NCBI RefSeq assembly: GCF_000612665.1
Contig: NZ_HG942084.1
Span: 1-64,000 of the forward strand
Source: Neobacillus dielmonensis
Lineage (GTDB): Bacteria; Bacillota; Bacilli; Bacillales; Cytobacillaceae
DNA length: 64,000 bases
Reading direction: 5' to 3'
Shown here: piece by piece, positions 10,149 to 18,056 of the stretch
Layout: every line of letters starts with the position of its first letter
Numbering within the stretch: the stretch's first letter is position 1
Translations under genes and position numbers: made by a program
The notes under the pieces: model-generated
What the model was told of the DNA's origin: nothing
What the model saw: only the letters and a program-made list of their open reading frames with translations
Databases searched by the model: none

Positions 10149-11290
10149 CTTACCACTTCCCCTCGCAACGCTTTTTCGATGATTCCGATCATGGCTGATT
10201 TTTTGTCCTCAGAAAATTCGGATGTTGTCATGTCAGAATAAAATTGTTCAAACAGTTCGAGTTCCGACTTTTTCTCGCTTTTGATGGAGTTAAAAGATTG
10301 CTTTTTCTTTAAGTCCGTCAGTTCAATTTTCCGTTCAAGATGTAGGACGTTTGGATATACCTGACGCAACTTGTTAATCGGATCGATGATTTCCCCTTCG
10401 TCCAATAAGGTAATTTTTAAATAATCATGGCTGCGTTGTTTTTCATAAAATTGCGGATCCAATAGCTCTTCCATATAGCCCTCGATTTCGCGCATATCAT
10501 AGGTTGGGTTTAGTGACCGCAGGCGTTGAGTAAAGTTCCCTTTTTCATCCATTTCAATAATCGAGATAGACTTATTTTGCTTTGCTTCCGAAAAAGAGTA
10601 TTTTAATAGGGAACCTGAATATTTGACCGTTTGATGACGGATCGCATCAGGGCTGTGTAAATGCCCCAATGCCGTATAAGAAAATGGCTCGAAGAGGTCT
10701 GCAGTTACACACCCAGAACCTCCCACGGACAACATCCGTTCGGAGTCAGAGGTTTGGCCTCCTAATACGAAGGCATGTCCCACAAAAATATTTGGTTCAT
10801 TAGGATTGATTGATTCTTCTATTTTACCAATCATCGCTTTCATCGCATCTTGATGTGAATGAATGGTATCATCATTCAAAATCTGGCGGACAACACCAGG
10901 CTCTGCATAAGGAAGCAGATAAAAATTGGCTCCGTTAATCCGAACAGGGTCAAAGGAATTTGTTAGCTTGCCTGATAAATAAAATTGGCTATGCTTGTAC
11001 CATGAACTCCCGAATGAAAGCCGTTCGGCGCTATCATGGTTACCGGCAATGCTGATAATCGGAGTTTTCAAGACGACATTAATTTTAAATAGAATTTCGT
11101 CAAGTAATTCCACAGCATCGGTCGGCGGGACTGACCTGTCATACAAATCACCTGCGATGACAACCGCGTCCGGTTTTTCTTCCGCTACGATGTCAACAAA
11201 TTGCTCTAATGCCTCCCGCTGATTTTCAGTCATATAAACTCCGTGGACCAATTTGCCTAAATGCCAATCGGCTGTATGGATAAACTTCAA
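10145..11290 (-). CDS. sbcD: Exonuclease subunit SbcD (Mre11-like)
   Basis: This is a calcineurin-type metallophosphoesterase. The metal-binding motifs DWHLGK (residues 8-13), GDLYDR (48-53) and GNHD (83-86) are intact, followed by GHAFV and GHLHSP. I chose the TTG start at 11288-11290 because ACGGGGTG lies 6 nt upstream and the protein then begins MKFIHTADWH as its relatives do; a GTG three codons earlier overlaps the ribosome site. It forms an operon with sbcC. Confidence 0.94.
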   Translation of the reverse strand: MKFIHTADWHLGKLVHGVYMTENQREALEQFVDIVAEEKPDAVVIAGDLYDRSVPPTDAVELLDEILFKINVVLKTPIISIAGNHDSAERLSFGSSWYKHSQFYLSGKLTNSFDPVRINGANFYLLPYAEPGVVRQILNDDTIHSHQDAMKAMIGKIEESINPNEPNIFVGHAFVLGGQTSDSERMLSVGGSGCVTADLFEPFSYTALGHLHSPDAIRHQTVKYSGSLLKYSFSEAKQNKSISIIEMDEKGNFTQRLRSLNPTYDMREIEGYMEELLDPQFYEKQRSHDYLKITLLDEGEIIDPINKLRQVYPNVLHLERKIELTDLKKKQSFNSIKSEKKSELELFEQFYSDMTTSEFSEDKKSAMIGIIEKALRGEVVR

Positions 11291-11331
11291 CTGCCTCACC
11301 CCGTGTTAAGAACTATTTGTGCAATACTGTT

Positions 11332-11340
11332 ATTATAGCA
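11332..11340 (-). promoter_or_regulatory. Extended -10 promoter of sbcDC
   Basis: The - strand reads TGCTATAAT, an extended -10 element (TGnTATAAT), 42 nt before the sbcD start codon. No good -35 is apparent, as is usual for this promoter class. Confidence 0.5.
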
Positions 11341-11455
11341 AAATATAAATCATAAATGACTTGGAATTGATTTCATAGAGTTGAGGTAACTGGTGGATGT
11401 AGAGAGAGGAACAACTCGGAAACTTCCGTTCTTGCATTTTTGGCCTTGAACGCAT

Positions 11456-11487
11456 TAAAAAACAGTCCAGAATAGATCTGGACTGTT
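11456..11487 (-). terminator. Terminator of the cold-shock gene
   Basis: The perfect 11-bp arms aacagtccaga / tctggactgtt have a 5-base loop and a T-rich tail on the - strand, 20 nt after the csp stop. Confidence 0.85.
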
Positions 11488-11506
11488 ATAATTAGCGTAA
11501 TTAAAA

Positions 11507-11707
11507 TTACTTCTTAGTTACATTAGCAGCTTGTGGTCCACGAGCTCCTTCAACAACTTCGAAAGAAACTTCTTGACCTTCTTCTAGAGTTTTGAAACCT
11601 TCTGTTTGAATAGCAGAGTAATGAACGAAAACGTCGTTACCGTCTTCTCCTTCGATGAATCCGAAACCTTTTTCTGAGTTAAACCATTTAACCTTACCGT
11701 TTTTCAT
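11507..11707 (-). CDS. csp: Cold-shock protein (CspA/CspB family RNA chaperone)
   Basis: This 66-residue single cold-shock domain carries RNP1 (KGFGFI) and RNP2 (VFVHY). It binds single-stranded RNA and DNA and keeps mRNA unfolded. AGGAGG lies 10 nt before the ATG. The gene is preceded by a long untranslated leader of about 150 nt, typical of csp mRNAs whose structure responds to temperature. It is monocistronic, with its own promoter and terminator. The exact paralogue (CspB, CspC or CspD) cannot be assigned safely. Confidence 0.95.
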   Translation of the reverse strand: MKNGKVKWFNSEKGFGFIEGEDGNDVFVHYSAIQTEGFKTLEEGQEVSFEVVEGARGPQAANVTKK

Positions 11708-11864
11708 GTAAAAAAATCCTCCTATTGGCTTGCTATCAAGCCATGTGTAAAATTCACCAAATTACAACGTGATAGCTTTACTTTCATACTCTTATCCAAA
11801 CACTGGTTAGAAACCTTTGAACAAGCTTGTAACATAAATCTATTCTCGTGCAACGGCTGACTCA

Positions 11865-11894
11865 AATTTACCACTATTACTATATGTTTGTCAA
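11865..11894 (-). promoter_or_regulatory. Putative csp promoter and start of a long 5' leader
   Basis: A consensus TTGACA (- strand, 11889-11894) is followed after 18 bp by TAAATT. This predicts a leader of about 150 nt before the csp ATG. The -10 is imperfect (4 of 6). Confidence 0.45.
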
Positions 11895-12045
11895 GAAAGC
11901 AGGATGTGACATGAACTGACACGTTTCCCAAACAAACAACTTTTTACCGTTGTTATTTTCCATTCCTTTGCTATCTTAATCACTACTGATTATATTATTT
12001 GTCGGTTTTTGAGGAAAAATATTTTGGGCAAATATCAATAGCTTC

Positions 12046-13842
12046 TTATTTGGGAGTATGGTGGCTTTGTAGAACAATATTCCTGTCAATTTTCCCCAGC
12101 CTACATTTAACCCCTTTAACGATCTCCTGAATTAATAGTTCTAGCCCAATATAAGTTAAGGATGGGAGATCAGCAAAAAGCTTCTTAACCTCCCATTTCA
12201 ATTCGTTCTTCCCGCAGATGCTGTGGCGATTAATTTGTTCAACCTCATCCTGGATTTTGGCCATTTCAATTGCCTGGTCTTCCCTATCCAACAAGGTCAT
12301 CTCATCCAACCGCTCTAAGAACTCAACCGACTTCATAATCTTATAGGCAACTTCATCATGAACCTCTTTTTGGATAAGATGATGTTTGTATTTAAACTCA
12401 TTTAATCGCAAGGCGGAATCGTAGGTTGCCCGGACAATATCCTCTCTCGTCATTTTATTCGTTTCATAGCTGAGCATGTTTTTCCAGGAAGGCTGCTTCA
12501 TTGCTGCACGGAAATCTTCCAGCTTGTTACAGAATTTTTTATAGCCATACGTTTCCGGATGCTCAAAGGCAGGACTTCCTGGGTCGAGGAACGGTGAGAG
12601 TGGAGCAATAAAATAAGAGATTTTCGGACTTTCACTACATTGTTTGTGAATGTTTTCACAAAAATCCACATTACGCATGGCACTTTCATAATCTTGATTA
12701 GGAATTCCAGTCATGAAAAATAAATCAATTTTTGCACAGCCATGTTTTAAGGCAAATTGAAGCATCTCAATGACTTTTGCATTCGTACAAGGCAGCTTTC
12801 CATTATATTTGCGGATGTCCTCATCCGCTGATTCCAAGGTTAACTCGATGCTGTACTTCGGCATGGCTTTATTTAATCGTTTAAAAAACTCTTCATCTGC
12901 ATAATTAAATAATTCAAAAACAATCTCATTTTTTATATCCATTTGTTCTAAGCCGGAAAGAAATTCGTTAACATATTCCGGCCCACCCTGACGAATGTCA
13001 TTTAATAAAAATATCGGGGCCCGTGTGAACCTTTGAATAAGGCCAATGTCCTCCAGCATTTTCTTCGGCGATCGCATCACCAGTTTCTTTCGGTTACAGT
13101 TTACGGCATAAGCATCTTTTGAACCACCGCAGATTAAGCAATTATAGGAACACCCTTTTGAGGTCAAAATGGCTGTGTTCGGATACTGAAGCCACCCTTT
13201 GTATGGCAATGGATCCAGCAAATTACAATATTTAAATACGGATCGGATGACATAACCATATCCCGGAAAATTAAATTCATCCAGACTATCTGGAACATAG
13301 GTCATAGCATTATAAAAGTACTTGCCGTCACGTTTCCAAGTTAAATTTGGGATATCAGTGTAATCACAATTTTTCTGTTCCAACTTATTTAAAAGCATAA
13401 GGATGAGCTTTTCCGTAGTGTCGCCGCGCACCACAAAGTCAATCCAAGGATATTCGATTAACTCTTTATGAAAATATGTACTTGACAAACCACCAAACAA
13501 AACGGGTGTATCAGGATGGTATTTTTTCACGATCCTGGCCAGTTCAACACTGCCATGGGCATGTGGCAGCCAATGTAGATCAATGCCGAATGCCTTGGTT
13601 TTTATTTTTTTAATTTTCTTTTCAACGTCGAAATCAGGATTTTGCAGCATTCGGTTAGCAATATTAATAATCTTCACCTTTAATCCAAATCGTTCTAAAT
13701 AATCGCCAATACTTGTTAAACCAATTGGATACATTTCAAAAACGGGTGAAGATGGAACAACATCGCTGATGGGTCCGGTAAATAACATTTCTTTGCGGAA
13801 ATCATATACTGTCGGCGGGTGGAGCAGTACTAAATCGTACAC
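12046..13842 (-). CDS. B12-binding-domain radical SAM protein of unknown function
   Basis: The N-terminal about 170 residues form a Rossmann-like cobalamin-binding domain (start YDLVLLHPPTV; VLFGGLSSTYF). A radical SAM core follows with the cluster motif CSYNCLIC (near residues 232-239) and the GIPNQDYE loop. This is the class B (cobalamin-dependent) layout, but the canonical DxHxxG of methionine-synthase-type domains is not evident. The C-terminal about 150 residues are helical and charged. It is monocistronic, and no peptide substrate gene or biosynthetic partner is adjacent, so its role cannot be deduced from context. The start is GTG with GAAGGTG 8 nt upstream. Confidence 0.8.
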   Translation of the reverse strand: MYDLVLLHPPTVYDFRKEMLFTGPISDVVPSSPVFEMYPIGLTSIGDYLERFGLKVKIINIANRMLQNPDFDVEKKIKKIKTKAFGIDLHWLPHAHGSVELARIVKKYHPDTPVLFGGLSSTYFHKELIEYPWIDFVVRGDTTEKLILMLLNKLEQKNCDYTDIPNLTWKRDGKYFYNAMTYVPDSLDEFNFPGYGYVIRSVFKYCNLLDPLPYKGWLQYPNTAILTSKGCSYNCLICGGSKDAYAVNCNRKKLVMRSPKKMLEDIGLIQRFTRAPIFLLNDIRQGGPEYVNEFLSGLEQMDIKNEIVFELFNYADEEFFKRLNKAMPKYSIELTLESADEDIRKYNGKLPCTNAKVIEMLQFALKHGCAKIDLFFMTGIPNQDYESAMRNVDFCENIHKQCSESPKISYFIAPLSPFLDPGSPAFEHPETYGYKKFCNKLEDFRAAMKQPSWKNMLSYETNKMTREDIVRATYDSALRLNEFKYKHHLIQKEVHDEVAYKIMKSVEFLERLDEMTLLDREDQAIEMAKIQDEVEQINRHSICGKNELKWEVKKLFADLPSLTYIGLELLIQEIVKGVKCRLGKIDRNIVLQSHHTPK

Positions 13843-14260
13843 AGTTGAGTCACCTTCCTTCTTTATATTTCAATTTAATAGTAATACAAAAGCTTTCCTA
13901 AAAAAGTGAATAATTATTACAAAATTAAGAATTAGACCTATCCCACGCATTTTTTATTATAAAGCTCTGTTAAATATGGCTGTTGATTTCCGCTCCAATC
14001 AACGAGTTAAGACAATCAACAGTATCGTTTAAATGAGCCTATTATAAAAAGGCTCTTTTCTTTTGGATTGTTACTCTTCTCCTACCTGAAGGAGTAAATA
14101 CATAAAGCCTAAATACAGACGACCGAACGTTCAGAAAACACACTGTCTCAGTCGTTATTAGGGCCCTTATTAACTATCGAACTACGACCTGAGATTCGTT
14201 TGCTGCCTTCGCGATCTTTCAGATGCACCGAAAACAGGTTCAAGCAGGCCTCTAAAACGC
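13843..14260. other. Intergenic region without a gene
   Basis: This gap lies between the radical SAM gene and the terminator of the large secreted protein gene. It holds repeat copy C. The remainder (about 14050-14260) has no reading frame, promoter or RNA structure that I can support. Confidence 0.5.
13963..14040 (-). repeat. Palindromic interspersed repeat, copy C (short form)
   Basis: Read on the - strand it begins AGGCTCATTTAAACGAT, has two GTTGATT units and GGAGCGGAAATCAACAGCC, and ends TTAACAGAGC. It matches copy B but lacks the GC-rich centre. Confidence 0.75.
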
Positions 14261-14300
14261 AAAAAAAGGGGAAGCTATTCTAGTAACCAGCCTCCCCTTT
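14261..14300 (-). terminator. Terminator of the large secreted protein gene
   Basis: The stem aaaggggaggct / agcttcccctt is followed by seven T on the - strand, 66 nt after the stop codon. Confidence 0.8.
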
Positions 14301-14365
14301 CTTACTAGAACATTCTGAATCTCAGAACCTACGATTTCCCACCAGGCACCGGAGTCCTTGGCAAT

Positions 14366-17300
14366 CTACTCCACGAAATAACACTCCCGGATTTGGGTGT
14401 TCCCCTTGGTGTTAACATACACCTTGTATTTATCGACCTTGTAGGTGTCGGCCGCGTTATTGCGGATACTGAAGGTCTCGCTGATGACGTTGGTGCTGCC
14501 GTCAGAAAGCGCCTCGGAGATTTTAATTGTTAGCTTGTTCTTGTTGTCACCCAGCTGCTCGACCGAGGCTGACGGAGTCGCCGAGAGGACTACAATCTTT
14601 TTCCAACCGGCGTACAACGTCATGTCGGTGGTGACAGGCATGTCGAAGTTCCACGGGGTCTCAAGTTTGGCGTCGCTGAACCAGCCGCCAAACAGGTAGC
14701 CGGACCTGGTCGGGTCTTCCGGCTGTACAATTTTGCCCCCCTCATTCACAACCTGCGAAGCAACCGCAGAACCTCCATTGGTATCAAACGTTACCACATG
14801 ATTTCTTTCCGAAGCGTCAACTCTTACGTTGTGCAGCATGACGGTGTTATTGGTTGTCATACCGCTGCCGGCATAGTCATAAGAGGAGTTGCCAGAGTTG
14901 TTAATGCGGATGCCGAATCCTCCAAAATTGTTTTTACCCAATGCGCCGGTTTCATCCGTCCACGAAATGTCAACCGAATTAGCCAGATTTTGCTGGGTTT
15001 GCAGTGGCGTCTTCTTGGACTGCGTCGATGCCTGGACGCGAAGGGTGCTGCCCGTTACGGAAACGGTAATGGTGCTCTTCGGCATAAACGCAGCTGTCCT
15101 AATCGGCTCGCTCAACATAGTCTGATTATTGCCGTCATATTTATACAGCGTCCACATCGTGGCGTTAGAGCCTCCGGCAGCGGTACGTTCTACACGAAGG
15201 CCGTATCCCACTCGGGTCGCTGGATCGTATTTAACATAGAGATCCAAGAAGTTACCGTTACCTCCGAAGCCCTGACCCTCGACCTTACTTGAGGAGTAGT
15301 TCAGGACCATCGACATGTCGCTGTAGCTGCCGGTTTGACCGAACACGAATCTGGTGTTCGTACCGCCGGAATTGTTCTGAAGACCCCAAATCTTATCCGT
15401 GCCGTTGGTTCCAATCCCCCATCCCCACGGGACTGCTGAACCGCTCACGCGATCAAAGAACCATCGGCCCTTGGTGGTCATATGGTCTTCATTGGTAAAA
15501 TACAAATTCTTAAAGTCGGTATACAATGACCTGTCTGTTACGTCAGCCGCCGTGACAGCACGCTTGGAGTAAACCGTGATGGGTTCCCCGGAAGAGCTGA
15601 ACTCATACTTTGGTGTGATAACAGCGCGTAAGTAATAACCAACATCGTACTTATTAAGAGCATAGTTTGTATACGGCTCATCTACGAAGAACTCGTTCGC
15701 GTCGTTACGCATCGTGCCGATATGAACGCCGTTTGTCGTATTGGGACCTGTCTCGCGATACCATTCAATGACAGAGGTATCCTTGTATCCAAGCTGGTCC
15801 AGCGTGTAGCTGAGCGTCGCAAGATTCTCGGTAATCTCAATCCCTTGCCCCGTAACGACAGGTGCGGAGACAGGCGTCGGGCGGATGTACAGCGTCGCGC
15901 CGGCCGAGATACCGCTAGGAAGTGTGCCCGTCACAATCGTCTTAATGATAGAGCCGGTATGGTTGGGCTTGGCGGTCAGCGTAATAACACCAGTCGCATC
16001 ATCGACAGTGCCGTTTAACAGATTCGTATCGTACGACCACACCGTATTTTTTACGTCGACAGAATCCGCCGGGGTCGGGGCGGGCGTCAAAACAGCCCTG
16101 TTGGTATTGTCTGTTTTGTCGGAATACATGGTTTTACCCGTTGCTTCGATTAAGAATCGGTACGGCAGGTGGGCGTAAGGTTCCCACTCCTCACTGTACT
16201 GGCCTTTAGGGTCCCAACCGTCATCCCCCTTTAAGAGGTTATACACATTGTATTCCTCGCCGACCTTAAAGGCATTAAGGGCGTTTCCGGTAAGCGTAAC
16301 AGAGGTTTGCGGCTGTGACGGGCTGATGACGAGCGGCTTTTTATCTTCACCGATTGTGTTGTTCGACACGAAGTGGCGGGCGTCCTCGCGCACCACGTTT
16401 TCCCACTCGACAGATTCGATCCGGCCGGTGAACTGGGTATCGATGATGGCAAAAATCCCATTAGCGTTAGGGCCGATTGCGTTGGACTGCTTAGCAAGGT
16501 AAACATCCGTACTAGTCATTTGCGGCATGCCAATGATTTTGCTGCCCAAAAGGACGCTGACACCGCCATTACCGGCGCCGTTGACGGACGGGTGGTTGCC
16601 GAAAAAGTGAAAGGTACAATTCTCGTATACATTGACACCGCCGGCGAAAATAGAGTCGTCGGTTAATTGGAAAGTGCTGTCTAAGAAATAAGCACGGGTT
16701 GGCGCAAGGTTAAGCATCATGTTCAAATAGCCGATAAATCGCGTGTTTTCGAAGTATAGCTTATCAGGCGCACCCGTGCCATTGGCTCTTGTTAAAACCT
16801 CGGCGTGATTTTTCGAGTCGATTCGCTTTTTCATATTTTGCGACGGATCGCGCGGATAAACCAAATCCTCTTGCGCGTAATTGGCGATGGTGATGTTCTC
16901 GCTGCGGAAGCCCGAGGAGATGCCAAGTGAATACCAACTGCCGTTCGCGCCTAAGCCGGTCTCTCCTCCCTCGCCGCGGTTGCCGCAGATAATCGTGTCT
17001 GTCGCATCCTTAGTCAAGCCGAGGAAAGAGACGTTTTCACCCAAAATGCTTAGGCCGATATTCGGACCTGCAATCACGCCGCCTTCCTTATACGTTAAAT
17101 CTGTCCAGTACACACCTGGGACTACGTACACCGTCGTGCCCTCGGGCAGCGTCAGCTCGCGTTGGTTCTCGGATAGCGTTCCCAAGGTCTGCAGCGTTTT
17201 TGCAACGTAAGGATTTTCAAGCTCTTCAGCCGAGGCATAGGCGTTCAGCAGGCGATGCTTCTCGTCCACCTTAACCCACTTTGCGTAGAGCGTCATCGAA

Positions 17301-17878
17301 TCGACTACCGTGTTGTTCAAAAAGTCCCACATATGTACATTAGTGGATTTGTCTGTGTACCAGCCCACAAATACCAAACCGTCTTTTTTTGGACGCTCTG
17401 GAACTTTGATCGTGTCGCCAGCGTACACGTGCTGCGAATCGACCTTGCTTCCGCCGTCGGTGTCAAACGTTACTAACAGAGATTCACCGCTTGAAGCGTT
17501 GGTTACGTTGTCGATGAGGTCGTTAGCCGCTTCTAAGGCTCTGCGTGCTCCCGTCCGTGCGGTCTGTAAGGCAGCCTTCTCCTCAGACGACGCCGCTTGG
17601 GCAGTTTCCAAACCGTCCGCCAGCGCTTTTACAGCGGCCTGCTGCGACTGCAGCTGGGCAACTGTGGTAGCATTGGCCGACTTGGCCTTCTTCAACGTGG
17701 TTACCTTGTTCTCAAGTTCCATCTTAGCAATCTCCAATTGGTTGATTTTTTCTTGGTCAAATCGAGCACCTGCAGGGGCAGCTGCGTTTGCGCCTTCCGC
17801 GGCAGACGCGATTGCCAGGAACATATTGAATACAAGCAGAACGCTGGTCAAAATACTGACTGCTCTTTTTACTACCAT
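14366..17878 (-). CDS. Large secreted multidomain protein, pectinesterase-like beta-helix with two InlB B-repeats
   Basis: This protein of about 1170 residues starts with a Sec signal peptide (MVVKRAVSILTSVLLVFNMF..ASAA). A coiled-coil segment (about 35-115) follows, then a first InlB/Listeria-Bacteroides repeat (about 130-205). Next is a right-handed beta-helix region (about 225-540) with pectin-methylesterase-like stretches such as YVVPGVYWTDL and YENCTFHFFG. Ig-like linkers, a ConA/LamG-like region (about 790-1010), a second InlB repeat (about 1025-1085) and a C-terminal domain shared with the neighbouring pectate lyase complete it. I chose the ATG at 17876-17878 because GAAGGAGTG lies 9 nt upstream. 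Base composition is clearly more GC-rich than the neighbours, which suggests acquisition. Catalytic residues of family CE8 could not be placed, so the activity is inferred. Confidence 0.7.
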   Translation of the reverse strand: MVVKRAVSILTSVLLVFNMFLAIASAAEGANAAAPAGARFDQEKINQLEIAKMELENKVTTLKKAKSANATTVAQLQSQQAAVKALADGLETAQAASSEEKAALQTARTGARRALEAANDLIDNVTNASSGESLLVTFDTDGGSKVDSQHVYAGDTIKVPERPKKDGLVFVGWYTDKSTNVHMWDFLNNTVVDSMTLYAKWVKVDEKHRLLNAYASAEELENPYVAKTLQTLGTLSENQRELTLPEGTTVYVVPGVYWTDLTYKEGGVIAGPNIGLSILGENVSFLGLTKDATDTIICGNRGEGGETGLGANGSWYSLGISSGFRSENITIANYAQEDLVYPRDPSQNMKKRIDSKNHAEVLTRANGTGAPDKLYFENTRFIGYLNMMLNLAPTRAYFLDSTFQLTDDSIFAGGVNVYENCTFHFFGNHPSVNGAGNGGVSVLLGSKIIGMPQMTSTDVYLAKQSNAIGPNANGIFAIIDTQFTGRIESVEWENVVREDARHFVSNNTIGEDKKPLVISPSQPQTSVTLTGNALNAFKVGEEYNVYNLLKGDDGWDPKGQYSEEWEPYAHLPYRFLIEATGKTMYSDKTDNTNRAVLTPAPTPADSVDVKNTVWSYDTNLLNGTVDDATGVITLTAKPNHTGSIIKTIVTGTLPSGISAGATLYIRPTPVSAPVVTGQGIEITENLATLSYTLDQLGYKDTSVIEWYRETGPNTTNGVHIGTMRNDANEFFVDEPYTNYALNKYDVGYYLRAVITPKYEFSSSGEPITVYSKRAVTAADVTDRSLYTDFKNLYFTNEDHMTTKGRWFFDRVSGSAVPWGWGIGTNGTDKIWGLQNNSGGTNTRFVFGQTGSYSDMSMVLNYSSSKVEGQGFGGNGNFLDLYVKYDPATRVGYGLRVERTAAGGSNATMWTLYKYDGNNQTMLSEPIRTAAFMPKSTITVSVTGSTLRVQASTQSKKTPLQTQQNLANSVDISWTDETGALGKNNFGGFGIRINNSGNSSYDYAGSGMTTNNTVMLHNVRVDASERNHVVTFDTNGGSAVASQVVNEGGKIVQPEDPTRSGYLFGGWFSDAKLETPWNFDMPVTTDMTLYAGWKKIVVLSATPSASVEQLGDNKNKLTIKISEALSDGSTNVISETFSIRNNAADTYKVDKYKVYVNTKGNTQIRECYFVE

Positions 17879-17948
17879 CAGACAATACACTCCTTCTTTT
17901 ATTGAATTTAAATGCACCTTGGAATTATAAATGCTATATTCCTCTTTC

Positions 17949-17992
17949 TAAAACGACGCCGCCGCTTCGGGGAATGGGCGGCGCCGTTTTAG
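17949..17992 (-). terminator. Hairpin between the pectate lyase and the downstream secreted protein gene
   Basis: A very GC-rich stem (aaacggcgccgcc / ggcggcgtcgttt) with short T-runs on both sides lies in the 178-nt gap. It may end the lyase mRNA or allow partial read-through into the downstream gene. Confidence 0.6.
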
Positions 17993-18056
17993 TTAAGGTT
18001 GATCTTCCTTCAAGTTCAGCCGCCGTCTCAGCGGTTTTCAATTAAATGGCTTTTTC

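Noticed and set aside
11722-11931. 69-codon frame upstream of the cold-shock gene
   Set aside because: It lies in the csp 5' leader, overlaps the promoter and has no ribosome site or protein-like pattern.
17310-17930. Long frames antisense to the large secreted protein (also 14798-15292 and 15722-16018)
   Set aside because: They are shadows caused by the high GC of the real gene on the - strand.
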